From positions 57,276 to 121,275 of the forward strand of contig JAJDXQ010000032.1 of NCBI GenBank assembly GCA_022823185.1: a stretch of DNA of 64,000 nt. The letters are read 5' to 3'. The notes beneath the pieces are model-generated. The model worked only from the letters and a program-made list of their open reading frames with translations. It searched no databases and was not told the origin of the DNA. Position 1 is the stretch's first letter. The number at the start of each line of letters is the position of its first letter. The DNA is from Caldilineaceae bacterium (GTDB lineage Bacteria; Chloroflexota; Anaerolineae; Caldilineales; Caldilineaceae). Shown here piece after piece: positions 9,011 to 17,720 of this stretch. Both the position numbers and the translations under genes were made by a program.

Positions 9011-10156
9011 CTAGTTCCCGAGCGGGGCAGCCTCGCCCGGCGCCTCGCCGACAACACCCTCCACAAACCAGTCCATGCCCAGCATCTGGCCGTCATCCAT
9101 GCACTGGCCGTCTTCCAGGAACTGGACGCCGTTCTGGCCGTTCATCGCGCCGCAGAACACATCCGTCTCACCGGAAACGATCATGGTCTGCTTTTCGCTG
9201 ACCATTGCGGCTACGTCATCCGGGACGTTCGGGCTCATTTCCGCCAAGCCAACGATCCCGTCATCCATGCCGCCCCAGTACTGCTCAGTAACCCAGCTGT
9301 GGTCGCGCGCCTGCTCCGCGAACTTCACGAACGCCGGGCCCCAATTCCAGACCGGTCCCGTGAGGACGGAGTCACCGACGAATATACGCATATCGCTGTT
9401 ATAGCCGATGCTGGTTCCACCCCGCTCGGCCGCGGCCTTCTGCGGCTCCGTCGTGTCCTGGTGCTGGGCGATAATATCCGCGCCCTGGTCCAGCAACGCT
9501 TCAGCCGCTTCCTTTTCTTCGGGCGGCCCAAACCAGGTGTTCGTCCACACCACCCGCACCTCGGCGTCCGGATTCACCTCGCGCACGCCCAGCGTGAACG
9601 CGTTGATGCCTCGGATCACCTCAGGAATCGGGAACGCAGCCACGTAGCCGATGATATTGCTCTCCGTCATGCTGCCTGCCACCAGGCCGCTCAAATAGCG
9701 GGGCTGGTACATGCGACCGAACAGCGTGCTCATGTTGTCCGCCGTCTTGTAGCCGGATACATGCACAAAATACTGGTCCGGGAACTCCTGGGCAACGGTC
9801 AGTGTCGGATCCATATAGCCGAAGCTGGTGGTGATAACCAGATTATAGCCCTTCTGCGCAAAGTCGCGGATAACACGCTCCGCGTCGGGGCCTTCAGGTA
9901 CGTTCTCAATGAAGGCCGTCTCCGCGCCGCCCTCAAGATTCTCTTCCATGTACAGCCGCCCCTCATCGTGCGCATACGTCCAGCCGAGGTCTCCGATGGG
10001 CGCGACATAGACAAAGGCAACCCGCAACCCCGCTTCCATTTCATCGCCCGCCATCTCCTCCGCGGCCGGCGCCTCCGCGACCGGCTGGCAAGCGCCAATC
10101 AGCATTGCCAGGATGAGCATGACACCCACAACTGTCCACGAATGTCGATTTCTCAT
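9011..10156 (-). CDS. BMP family ABC substrate-binding lipoprotein (paralogue)
   Basis: A 381-residue receptor, clearly a duplicate of the protein encoded downstream: shared DLGWTYAHDEGRL, TSFGYMD, FPIPEVIRGINAFTLG and the C-terminal FCGAMN and GQCMDD cysteines. The lipobox is LIGAC. The start at 10156 is supported by AAGGAG eight bases upstream. It is the first gene of the minus-strand transport run. The two copies have diverged enough to suggest different ligands, or one high-abundance and one specialised receptor. Nucleosides are the usual ligands in this family; the ligand here is inferred only. Confidence 0.93.
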   Translation of the reverse strand: MRNRHSWTVVGVMLILAMLIGACQPVAEAPAAEEMAGDEMEAGLRVAFVYVAPIGDLGWTYAHDEGRLYMEENLEGGAETAFIENVPEGPDAERVIRDFAQKGYNLVITTSFGYMDPTLTVAQEFPDQYFVHVSGYKTADNMSTLFGRMYQPRYLSGLVAGSMTESNIIGYVAAFPIPEVIRGINAFTLGVREVNPDAEVRVVWTNTWFGPPEEKEAAEALLDQGADIIAQHQDTTEPQKAAAERGGTSIGYNSDMRIFVGDSVLTGPVWNWGPAFVKFAEQARDHSWVTEQYWGGMDDGIVGLAEMSPNVPDDVAAMVSEKQTMIVSGETDVFCGAMNGQNGVQFLEDGQCMDDGQMLGMDWFVEGVVGEAPGEAAPLGN

Positions 10157-10508
10157 GAAACTGTCTCCTTTAATTCGATTGGTTCCTTCACATGAACAAT
10201 AGAACTGTCAGGCGCACGTTGTCCAGGGCCCGGAATGATGGGGGCGCCGACAAGCGCGCTTCGCCGTTGAAAGTTCATATTTCACAACGATCGCCTGGAA
10301 AACAATCATAGCCGCAGACTGAGTCAATGGTAGCGCAAAGATAGCCAAAACTCAACTATGAAAACATCGTGTGCCCGCGCAAAGCCTCTGTTAGGCATTC
10401 CTGCGCGCCCATCTGTATAATTCAGAGAATGACTGCGTCAACTGGCCGGCTACCCGCAATTCGCCATCGGCCGCCGGCCACTTATCTTTCACCAGAGGTC
10501 CAATCTCC
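10157..10508. promoter_or_regulatory. Divergent intergenic region with a candidate plus-strand -10 element
   Basis: This gap separates the minus-strand BMP operon from the plus-strand methyltransferase fusion. A perfect TATAAT lies at 10416-10421, about 90 bases before the plus-strand start, without a convincing -35 hexamer. The minus-strand promoter is not obvious. No open frame with coding character is seen. Confidence 0.4.
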
Positions 10509-11717
10509 ATGACAGAGTACCAGATAACGTACTGGCGGGACTTCCCGTCAATGGTGGTGGCCCGCGAGGGACGCCGCGCCCGGCACAAGGTCCAGCTGCC
10601 TGCCCGCTTTCAGGTCGCCATCGACGAAGCCGCCATGCGCGCCGGCGCGACCGGCTCCGATGAATACCTGGACGGCTGGCTGCGCTCAGACTGGCAGGAA
10701 AAGGAGGGGAATCCCGAAGAAGTTGCCCAGGCCGTCGCCGCGCGGCTGGAAGCTGACTATCCCCCGCAAAGAATACGGAAACTGCTGTCGGCGATAACAC
10801 CCGACTCCTCTTCAGGCGGATGGCTGACACCGCGCCCCCACCCCGTGGTCGAGCTGCTGAACCAGCACGGCGGCCCCCTGCTGGGCGACGGGGCCATGGC
10901 CACGATGCTGCAGGACGCCGGCCTCACCGGCGGCGCCGCGCCGGAGCTTTGGAATGTGGAGAATCCAGAAGCAGTACAGGCCGTCTATCGGGGCTACGTC
11001 GAGGCCGGATCACACATCATAACGACCAACACCTTCGGCGGCACCACCGCCCGCCTCAAGATGCACGACCTCCAGGACAGACTGGTCGAGTTGAACGCGG
11101 CCGGCGTGCAGTTGGCGCGCAAAATCGCCGACGAAGCCGGCAATGTGCTGGTGGGGGCCTCGGTCGGCCCGACCGGCGAGTTGCTCGATCCCCTGGGCGT
11201 GATGACGGTGGATGAAGCGACCGAGCTCTTCGCCGAACAGGTCGCCGTGATGGCCGACGCCGGCGCCGACTTCATCCTCACCGAAACCATGAGCGACCTG
11301 CAGGAGGTGGAAGCCGCGGTGCGCGCCGTCGATCAAGCGACCGACCTGCCCATCGTCTCCATGCTCACTTTCGATACCAACCTGCACACCATGATGGGCG
11401 TCAGCCCCAAACAGGCCGTTGAAACGCTGGCCAGCTGGGGCGTCCAGGTGATCGGCGCCAACTGCGGCAACGGCCCCGACGAGATCCGGACGGTGATGGC
11501 GGAGATGGTTGCCCACCGTCCGCCCGGCGTCGTCCTCTATGCCCAGAGCAACGCGGGCCTGCCCGTCCTGCAGGGAGACGATGTGATCTACGACGGCACG
11601 CCGGAGGTCATGGCCGATTACGCCCGCCAGATGAAGGACCTCGGCGTAGACGTGATCGCCGGCTGCTGCGGCACAACCCCGGTCCACCTGCGCGCGATGC
11701 GCGAGGCTCTGGAGTAG
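10509..11717 (+). CDS. Virulence_fact domain fused to homocysteine S-methyltransferase-type domain
   Basis: A 402-residue protein in two parts. Residues about 1-95 (ITYWRDFPSMVVAREGR, LPARFQVAIDEAAMRAG) match the small Virulence_fact domain usually encoded beside one-carbon and corrinoid genes. Residues about 110-402 form a zinc-dependent homocysteine methyltransferase barrel with LLGDGAMATMLQ, TNTFGG, and the zinc cysteines in GANCGNG and GCCGTTP. The reaction would be methyl transfer from a methyl donor to a thiol such as homocysteine. The start has AGAGG about ten bases upstream. The fusion is unusual: the two parts are more often separate genes. Confidence 0.88.
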   Translation: MTEYQITYWRDFPSMVVAREGRRARHKVQLPARFQVAIDEAAMRAGATGSDEYLDGWLRSDWQEKEGNPEEVAQAVAARLEADYPPQRIRKLLSAITPDSSSGGWLTPRPHPVVELLNQHGGPLLGDGAMATMLQDAGLTGGAAPELWNVENPEAVQAVYRGYVEAGSHIITTNTFGGTTARLKMHDLQDRLVELNAAGVQLARKIADEAGNVLVGASVGPTGELLDPLGVMTVDEATELFAEQVAVMADAGADFILTETMSDLQEVEAAVRAVDQATDLPIVSMLTFDTNLHTMMGVSPKQAVETLASWGVQVIGANCGNGPDEIRTVMAEMVAHRPPGVVLYAQSNAGLPVLQGDDVIYDGTPEVMADYARQMKDLGVDVIAGCCGTTPVHLRAMREALE

Positions 11718-11892
11718 GAGAGGGACGTGCCAGCCGCGCCTTATCTTGCACGCAGAATGACCGACATGAATCCATCACGACAATAAGGTATACTGTCGGT
11801 TGCGAAGGAGGCGACGCGCCAAAAACTCGACCGCAAATTGTGAAGGCTGACGCTTCCGGAAGCCTCGCTGACGCCTCTGAGAAGGTGACACG

Positions 11893-13362
11893 ATGATTCC
11901 TGCCCGAATCCCCGAATATCTCGCTGGCATGGTGCGTGAATTGCGCCGCCTGCCGGGCGAAACCGAGTGGGTGGAGTTCAAAGGCAACAACAGTAATCCG
12001 GATACTATCGGGAGAAACATTTCCGCTCTGGCAAACGGGGCTGCCATCAATGGGAAAACTTCCGCCTCAGCCGTCTGGGGAATAGAAGACAAGACAAATG
12101 CGATTGTAGGCACTACGTTTTCTCCATCTACTGTGAGAAAGGGAAACGAGCCGCTAGAGACTTGGCTGTACAGTCAGATAAACCCGCGCATCGAGTTTCG
12201 TTTCAACGAACTCGATATCGATGGACAGAGGGTTGTTCTCCTGGAAATCGAACCTGCATCGCATCAGCCAGTGTCCTTCGGTGGTGAAGAGTTTATCCGG
12301 GTAGGCGGGAGCACGAGAAGACTCAAGGATTATCCTGCGAAGCAGCGTACGCTCTGGCGTGTCTTTGACCAGGTCACTTTCGAGAATCGTGTCGCTTTGG
12401 AGCAAGTCAGCGACTCAGACACTTTGCACAAACTCGACTACTCTGCCTACTTCGATCTACTTGATGTTCCGATCCCGGACGGACACGCTGCAATTCTTAA
12501 CGCGCTCGAAAACGATAAGCTGATCGCGCGCTGCGACGCCGGGGGCTGGAACATTAGCAATCTGGGAGCAATCCTGTTTGCCCGAAACCTGAGTCACTTC
12601 CCACAAATCAAGCGCAAGGCCATTCGCGTCATTCAGTATAGCGGCGCGGGACGCACCAAAACGATAAGAGAACAAGAAGGCGTATACGGTTATGCCGTTG
12701 GATTTCCAAGAGTGGTTGAGTACATCATGGCGCTTGTACCCGCAAATGAAGTGATCGAACGCTCCTTGCGGCGGTCGGTACCCATGTTTCCCGAAATCGC
12801 AGTACGCGAACTGGTCGCAAACGCGCTGATCCACCAGGACTTCAATGTAACCGGCGCCGGGCCAATGATTGAAATCTTCGACAGCCGAATTGAAATTACC
12901 AATCCGGGCAGTCCTTTAGTGGAAACGGATCGCTTCGTTGATTCACCACCGCGGTCTCTCAACGAAACGTTGGCCTCCATGATGCGTCGGTTCAGATTCT
13001 GTGAGGAACGTGGCAGCGGTATCGACAAGGTTGTTGAATTGGCCGAAAAGTATCAGTTACCCGCGCCACTCTTCGAGTCCCCTAACGGATTTACGCGGGC
13101 GACTCTCTTTGCTCAAAAACCTTTGCGCGAAATGGACAGAACAGACCGTGTTCGGGCCTGCTATCTGCATGCATGTCTTCGCTACGTTACCAAACGCCCC
13201 ATGAACAATGCGTCGATCCGGGAACGATTTGGAATCGCCGACAAAAATGCTGCCCAGGCAACAAGGCTTCTCAATGAATCAGTAGAATCAGAGCTCGTCA
13301 TCGTTCGGAATCCCGATGTTGGAACCAGGAGCCGGACGTACCTGCCCTACTGGGCTGGATAG
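11893..13362 (+). CDS. AlbA_2 (Schlafen-like) and HATPase domain protein, putative regulator
   Basis: A 489-residue protein. Residues about 20-150 are the AlbA_2 nucleic-acid-binding domain with ETEWVEFKGN. Residues about 300-395 are a GHKL-type ATPase with ELVANALIHQDF (N box) and ERGSGIDKV (glycine box). The C-terminal about 80 residues look like a winged helix. Such proteins are annotated as ATP-dependent transcriptional regulators; many are mobile and some occur in defence islands. The ribosome site GAAGGTG precedes the ATG. The gene is noticeably less GC-rich and its codon use differs from its neighbours, which suggests acquisition by transfer. A TATACT hexamer lies near 11788. Confidence 0.85.
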   Translation: MIPARIPEYLAGMVRELRRLPGETEWVEFKGNNSNPDTIGRNISALANGAAINGKTSASAVWGIEDKTNAIVGTTFSPSTVRKGNEPLETWLYSQINPRIEFRFNELDIDGQRVVLLEIEPASHQPVSFGGEEFIRVGGSTRRLKDYPAKQRTLWRVFDQVTFENRVALEQVSDSDTLHKLDYSAYFDLLDVPIPDGHAAILNALENDKLIARCDAGGWNISNLGAILFARNLSHFPQIKRKAIRVIQYSGAGRTKTIREQEGVYGYAVGFPRVVEYIMALVPANEVIERSLRRSVPMFPEIAVRELVANALIHQDFNVTGAGPMIEIFDSRIEITNPGSPLVETDRFVDSPPRSLNETLASMMRRFRFCEERGSGIDKVVELAEKYQLPAPLFESPNGFTRATLFAQKPLREMDRTDRVRACYLHACLRYVTKRPMNNASIRERFGIADKNAAQATRLLNESVESELVIVRNPDVGTRSRTYLPYWAG

Positions 13363-13380
13363 TTCCTCAACTAGGGAAAC

Positions 13381-13513
13381 TTGCTTGACCGTTGTTTGAC
13401 GGTTGTTTGACTGGATTACCCGAAACAGCCAAAATTGGCGAAATTTCCCAGTTCTTAAGAGAGATTTGAAGCAGAGGATTTGCTTGACCGTTGTTTGACT
13501 GTTGTTTGATTGA
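13381..13513. repeat. Pair of about 33-bp direct repeats with internal TTGTTTGAC units
   Basis: The run TTGCTTGACCGTTGTTTGAC starts at 13381 and again at 13480, each followed by a second GTTGTTTGA unit; over about 33 bases the copies differ at only a few positions. The copies are 99 bases apart, in the gap after the AlbA_2 gene. A 12-base palindrome GCCAAAATTGGC lies between them. Confidence 0.8.
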
Positions 13514-13587
13514 ACAACCTGCAGCAGTCGCAATAGGCCAGTACCACTTCCTCTCCGGGCCTCATTCAAGGGCCGAGGAGCACGCAC

Positions 13588-14181
13588 TTGAAAATCGGCA
13601 TCATCGCCTGCGGCGCCATCGTACGCGAACTGATCACCATCGCCAACCGCCGCGGCTGGGATTTCGAGTTGACCGCCGTCCCCGCCCAGTTCCATAACCG
13701 CCCCGAACGCATCGCCCCCGCCGTCGCAAAAAAACTTGACGCCTGGGCGAACCGCTTCGACCGCATCCTCATCGGCTACGCCGACTGCGGCACACTCGGC
13801 GCGCTCGATGCCCTCCTCGCCCGCTACCCCCACGCCGTCCGCATCCCCGGCCCCCACTGCTACGAATTCTACGGCGGCGCCCTCTTCGACCTGCAGGCCG
13901 AGCGCCAGCCCGGCACCTTCTACCTGACCGACTTTCTCGCCCGCCACTACGAAGGACTGGTGATCGAATCGCTGGGCCTTGACCGCTACCCAGACCTGCG
14001 TGACACTTTCTTCGGCAACTACGAGGAGCTGCTCTACCTCCGCCAGTCGCCGGACCAGGACGAGAGCGAACGCGCCCGCGCAGCCGCAGCGAGACTGGGG
14101 CTGGCATACAAGGAGGTCGATTCCGGCCTGAACGTTCTGGAAGATCGCCTGGTGGAGTTGCTCGAAACTGAAGACCGGTGA
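13588..14181 (+). CDS. DUF1638 domain protein
   Basis: A 197-residue protein of the DUF1638 family: N-terminal MKIGIIACGAIVREL, the GYADCG and GPHCYEFYGG cysteine/glycine motifs, and a C-terminal DSGLNVLEDRLVELL. Members are often found beside corrinoid methyltransferase genes; the biochemical activity is not established. The start is TTG at 13588, with GAGGAG seven bases upstream, and no ATG nearby fits. Twelve bases after the stop the metalloenzyme-superfamily gene begins, so the two are almost certainly co-expressed. Confidence 0.88.
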   Translation: MKIGIIACGAIVRELITIANRRGWDFELTAVPAQFHNRPERIAPAVAKKLDAWANRFDRILIGYADCGTLGALDALLARYPHAVRIPGPHCYEFYGGALFDLQAERQPGTFYLTDFLARHYEGLVIESLGLDRYPDLRDTFFGNYEELLYLRQSPDQDESERARAAAARLGLAYKEVDSGLNVLEDRLVELLETEDR

Positions 14182-14193
14182 CCACCCGCCACC

Positions 14194-15129
14194 ATGCGCC
14201 GAGTCCTCTTTCTCTTCCTTGACGGCGTCGGTCTGGGCCGCGATGACCCGGAGGTCAACCCGCTGGCCGCGGCCGAACTTCCGACACTTGCGGCGCTTTT
14301 CAACGGTCGTCCGCTCACCGCTTCAAGCGGGCGTTACAGCAACGGCCACGCGCACCTGATCCCGACCGACGCCCACCTGGGCGTACCCGGCCGTCCTCAG
14401 AGCGCCACCGGCCAGGCCGCAATCCTGACCGGCGTCAACGTCCCCGCCCGCCTGGGGGAGCACTACGGTCCGCGGCCGGACCAGCGCGTTCGGGACATAC
14501 TCGACGAGGCCGGCATCTTTGCCCGCCTCAACGCAGCCGGTCATGCGACCGCTTTCGTCAACGCCTATCCCCAGAGCTACTTTGACGCCGTCAAGCGCGG
14601 CAAACGCCTGTTGAGCGCAATCCCCTACGCGGCGAGAAGAGGCGGTCTCAAGTTGCGAACCTGGCGAGAGATGGTTGCAGAGCAGGCCTTGTCCGCGAAC
14701 TTCACCGGCCGCGGCTGGCGCAACCAGCTGGGCTATCCCGATGTGCCGCTCTATTCGCCGCAGGAAGCGGGGATGCAGTTTTGGCGCCTCGCCCAACCGG
14801 TCCGCTTCGCCTTTTTCGAACACTGGCAGACCGACTTCCTCGGTCACTACCGGGACTTCCGCGGGGCCATTGAGAACTTCGAGCGCATCGACGGCTTCCT
14901 GGCCGGCCTCCTGGATGTCATGGACTGGCAGGAGACCCTCCTGATCGTCGCCAGCGATCACGGCAATGTCGAGGACTGCTCGATCCGCAAGCACACTGAG
15001 AATTGCGCATTGACAGTTCTCGTCGGCGCCCGTGCCGCGGCCTTTGCCAAACGCGTTCAGCGGCTCGATAATTTCGCCGATATCATCACCGATTTTCTCG
15101 ACGAAAAAGATTCGGCCGATAGCCACTGA
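14194..15129 (+). CDS. Metalloenzyme (alkaline-phosphatase-like) superfamily protein
   Basis: A 311-residue protein with the phosphopentomutase/alkaline phosphatase fold signatures: VLFLFLDGVGLG at the N terminus (first metal-binding Asp), SATGQAAILTG with the nucleophile-like Ser/Thr, FFEHWQTDFLGH and ASDHGNVED near the C terminus for the second metal site. It would hydrolyse or transfer a phosphate or sulfate ester. It is shorter than typical phosphoglycerate mutases or phosphopentomutases. Its place between DUF1638 and a PHP phosphoesterase suggests a linked phosphate-ester pathway. Exact substrate unknown. Confidence 0.82.
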   Translation: MRRVLFLFLDGVGLGRDDPEVNPLAAAELPTLAALFNGRPLTASSGRYSNGHAHLIPTDAHLGVPGRPQSATGQAAILTGVNVPARLGEHYGPRPDQRVRDILDEAGIFARLNAAGHATAFVNAYPQSYFDAVKRGKRLLSAIPYAARRGGLKLRTWREMVAEQALSANFTGRGWRNQLGYPDVPLYSPQEAGMQFWRLAQPVRFAFFEHWQTDFLGHYRDFRGAIENFERIDGFLAGLLDVMDWQETLLIVASDHGNVEDCSIRKHTENCALTVLVGARAAAFAKRVQRLDNFADIITDFLDEKDSADSH

Positions 15130-15244
15130 CCGGGCCCTGACCGCCAGTCTCCCTCAGTGTCTTGTCGGATTACCCAGGACCCAACTGCTTGCCTCACCAT
15201 CCTGTCTCAGCAACCAGCAGTCACTTCATCAGATTGGAGAAGCT

Positions 15245-16150
15245 ATGGAACTGTCAGCATTTGCCAACCCCGGCCGTTTCTGGAAAGGAAATCTTCACAC
15301 ACACTCAACCCGTTCCGACGGGGGCAAGCCACCGCAGGAGGTCTGCAGACTGTATAAACAGGGCGGTTACGATTTCATCGCCCTGACCGATCACTTTATG
15401 GAACAGTACGACTTCCCCATTACCGATACGCGGCCCTTCCGATCAGAAGGCTTCACGACCATCATCGGCGCTGAACTCCATAGCGGAGCGATCGAAAATG
15501 GCTCTCCCTGGCATATCGTGGCCGCCGGCCTGCCCCTCGACTTCGCCCCGACCGCCCCGGAGGAAACCGGCGCCCAGCTCGCCGCCAGGGCCAAGGAAGC
15601 CGGCGCCTTCACCGGAATCGCCCACCCCCACTGGTACGCGCTTACCGAAAATGACGTCGCAGCCTTGGGTCCGGCCCACGCTGTCGAGATTTATAACGGG
15701 ATAGCCGATGACGCCAACGACCGGGCTGACAGCTGGCACATAATGGACATCCTCCTGGACAAGCGCCAGCGCTACTTCGCCTATGCCGCCGATGACGCAC
15801 ATCTCAAAGAGCACCATGATTTTCGTCGCGGCTGGGTACAGGTGAAAGCCGAGGAGCTCTCCCCCGAAGCACTGCTGACCGCGCTGAAGGACGGCGCCTT
15901 CTACTCCAGCACCGGCCCCGAAATCTATGACATCGATCTTATCCCCGGAGAGCGTATTGTCGTACACTGCTCGCCCGCCGAGCGCATCTTCCTGACCGGT
16001 GTCGGCAGCGCGAGCAATCGGGCTTGGGGCAACGGGCTCACCCACGCAGAGTTCGACCTGTCCAATTGGGACAGCCACTACTGCCGGGTGACCGTTCGCG
16101 ATCGAGATGGGAGCAGGGCGTGGTCGAATCCAATCTGGTTGGAAGAATGA
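15245..16150 (+). CDS. PHP domain phosphoesterase
   Basis: A 301-residue protein with PHP metal-site motifs: GNLHTHSTRSDG near residues 14-25, ALTDHF, a GAELHSG segment and GIAHPHW. PHP proteins hydrolyse phosphate esters such as histidinol phosphate or cyclic phosphates using two or three metals. The frame is open upstream into the preceding gene, but the ATG at 15245 has GGAG five bases before it and begins right before the fold. The stop overlaps the start of the PfkB kinase gene (ATGA), a sign of translational coupling. Confidence 0.88.
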   Translation: MELSAFANPGRFWKGNLHTHSTRSDGGKPPQEVCRLYKQGGYDFIALTDHFMEQYDFPITDTRPFRSEGFTTIIGAELHSGAIENGSPWHIVAAGLPLDFAPTAPEETGAQLAARAKEAGAFTGIAHPHWYALTENDVAALGPAHAVEIYNGIADDANDRADSWHIMDILLDKRQRYFAYAADDAHLKEHHDFRRGWVQVKAEELSPEALLTALKDGAFYSSTGPEIYDIDLIPGERIVVHCSPAERIFLTGVGSASNRAWGNGLTHAEFDLSNWDSHYCRVTVRDRDGSRAWSNPIWLEE

Positions 16151-17079
16151 ATGACGATGCCAGCTCAGCTGCACTGACCGTCGATGTTCTCTGCGTGGGC
16201 ATCGCCTGCTACGACCTGATTTTTTCCGTGGACCGGCACCTTGGCCTAGATGAAAAGATGAAGGCGACCGATTTGACCGCCTGCGGCGGAGGCATCGCCG
16301 CAAATGCATCAATGACCGTCGCACGCCTCGGATCCTCCGTGGCCTTCGCCGGCTATCTGGGCCGCGATATGTACGGCGACAAACACATCGAGGAGCTGAA
16401 CGCCGCCGGCGTCAACACAGAGCTGGTTGCCCGCGGCAAATGGCCTACATCCCTCTCCGCCATCCTCGTCAAGCCCGACGGCGCGCGCGCCCTCGTCAAC
16501 TACGGCCTCGGCCGGGAGATGCCCGAAGGGGTGGCGTTTTGTCCACAAAACTGCCGCCCGTGCGCGGTCCTGGTGGACGGACACTACCTCTCCGCGGCCG
16601 AACCCATCGTTGCCCGCGCCCGCGCCGCCGGCGTCCCCACCGTGTTGGACGGCGACACCCTCCATCAAGGCTCGAAAACATTGATGGAAATGGTCGAATT
16701 CCTGGTTGTATCGGAGCACTTTGCCCGCGCATACAGCCGCCAGGACGACGTGGACACCGCCCTGGCGCAACTGAGCCGCTGTGCCCCCTCGACGATCATC
16801 ACCCTCGGCGAACGGGGCCTCTGCTGGCGCAACCGGGAAGACTGCCGGTTCGGCGCCAGCGCGGGCAGCTACCCCGCCTTCTCAGTCAGGGCGGAGGACA
16901 CCACCGGCGCCGGCGATGCCTTCCACGGCGCGTTCGCGGCCGGCCTCTCTCAGGGCATGGCGTGGCAGGAACTGCTCCGCTTCGCTTCAGCGGTCGGCGC
17001 GCTCTGCTGCACAAAAAAGGGCGCCCGCCTCGGCATCCCCACCCGTGCGGAGGTGGAAGCCTTCCTGGCCCAAAATTAA
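16147..17079 (+). CDS. PfkB family carbohydrate kinase
   Basis: A 310-residue ribokinase-like sugar kinase. The N-terminal part has GGGIAANASMTVARLGSSVAFAG, and the C-terminal PfkB signature is DTTGAGDAFHGAF, containing the catalytic Asp and the anion hole. The ATG overlaps the PHP stop by four bases. The pairing of a kinase and a phosphoesterase suggests control of a sugar-phosphate pool or two steps of one pathway. The sugar cannot be named. Confidence 0.92.
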   Translation: MNDDASSAALTVDVLCVGIACYDLIFSVDRHLGLDEKMKATDLTACGGGIAANASMTVARLGSSVAFAGYLGRDMYGDKHIEELNAAGVNTELVARGKWPTSLSAILVKPDGARALVNYGLGREMPEGVAFCPQNCRPCAVLVDGHYLSAAEPIVARARAAGVPTVLDGDTLHQGSKTLMEMVEFLVVSEHFARAYSRQDDVDTALAQLSRCAPSTIITLGERGLCWRNREDCRFGASAGSYPAFSVRAEDTTGAGDAFHGAFAAGLSQGMAWQELLRFASAVGALCCTKKGARLGIPTRAEVEAFLAQN

Positions 17080-17149
17080 CCGGCTCCCTCTGCGGAATGC
17101 CCGCTCCCGACTGGCCATGATCCACTGAACACTGCATCTCTGGGCGTTC

Positions 17150-17200
17150 GGCCGCAAGCGGCCTCTCTTGTGCGGGGGGATTCCCCCCGCAACGCCCCCC
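17150..17200. repeat. Dispersed GC-rich double hairpin, copy 1
   Basis: Two adjacent hairpins: GGCCGC/GCGGCC with loop AA, then a 9-bp stem TGCGGGGGG/CCCCCCGCA at 17171-17191 with loop ATT, followed by ACGCCCCCC. The same layout and much of the sequence recur at 44644-44701. It sits about 70 bases after the PfkB gene. Confidence 0.75.
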
Positions 17201-17350
17201 TTGGGTCACCTCCCGCGCCTGGGGCGCCGCCCAGTTCCCATTTTGGCCCCCCGCTCGACGTGAAGGGAAACCGCCCGCCTTCGCCGCCGCCTGCCCGCTC
17301 TTACCATGCTCTGACATTAGTTGTACACTGTGGCAACAGTAACCAGCAGG

Positions 17351-17614
17351 ACAAGACGCCCCGCCTACATCGGTGTGCTGAGCAAGCGCAAGCCGGTCCA
17401 ACGGCGAGGCTATGTCCGGTTGATCGACGCCAGCGAATGGTAGCGGCCGCTGCGCAAGGACCTGGGTAGCGTCAAGGTGGAGTTTCAGATCAGCTTCACC
17501 CGCTACTCCTACCAGCCGCAACCGTTGCGCGCCGCGGAGGAGATCTGGGCTGATAGTCGGGCGCTGGAACGGGAGGCGGATGGGTTGTTGGAGGAGATAC
17601 GGGGCGGCGTGTAG
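17351..17614 (+). pseudogene. Type I restriction-modification methylase (HsdM) C-terminal remnant
   Basis: A single frame reads YIGVLSKRKPVQRRGYVRLI, then DASEW, a TAG stop at 17441-17443, RPLRKDLG, and then SFTRYSYQPQPLR with ADSRALEREADGLLEEI before a final TAG at 17612. These are two pieces of the HsdM C terminus that are normally far apart, so there is an internal deletion plus a nonsense codon. No start, methylase motifs or hsdS/hsdR genes are present. It is a dead fragment of a type I system. Confidence 0.75.
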
Positions 17615-17720
17615 GAATAGCGTTCACATTTGAGAACTTGCGCTATACTGTATAGTGATATCGACATGAAAGGTTCTGATTTTTGGTGACACACACCATA
17701 GCAGATGTTCGGATATAGAT

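Noticed and set aside
17664..17690. A start-like MKGSDFW peptide after the palindrome CTATACTGTATAG
   Set aside because: It resembles the first residues of some HicA-type toxins but stops after seven codons, too short to support.
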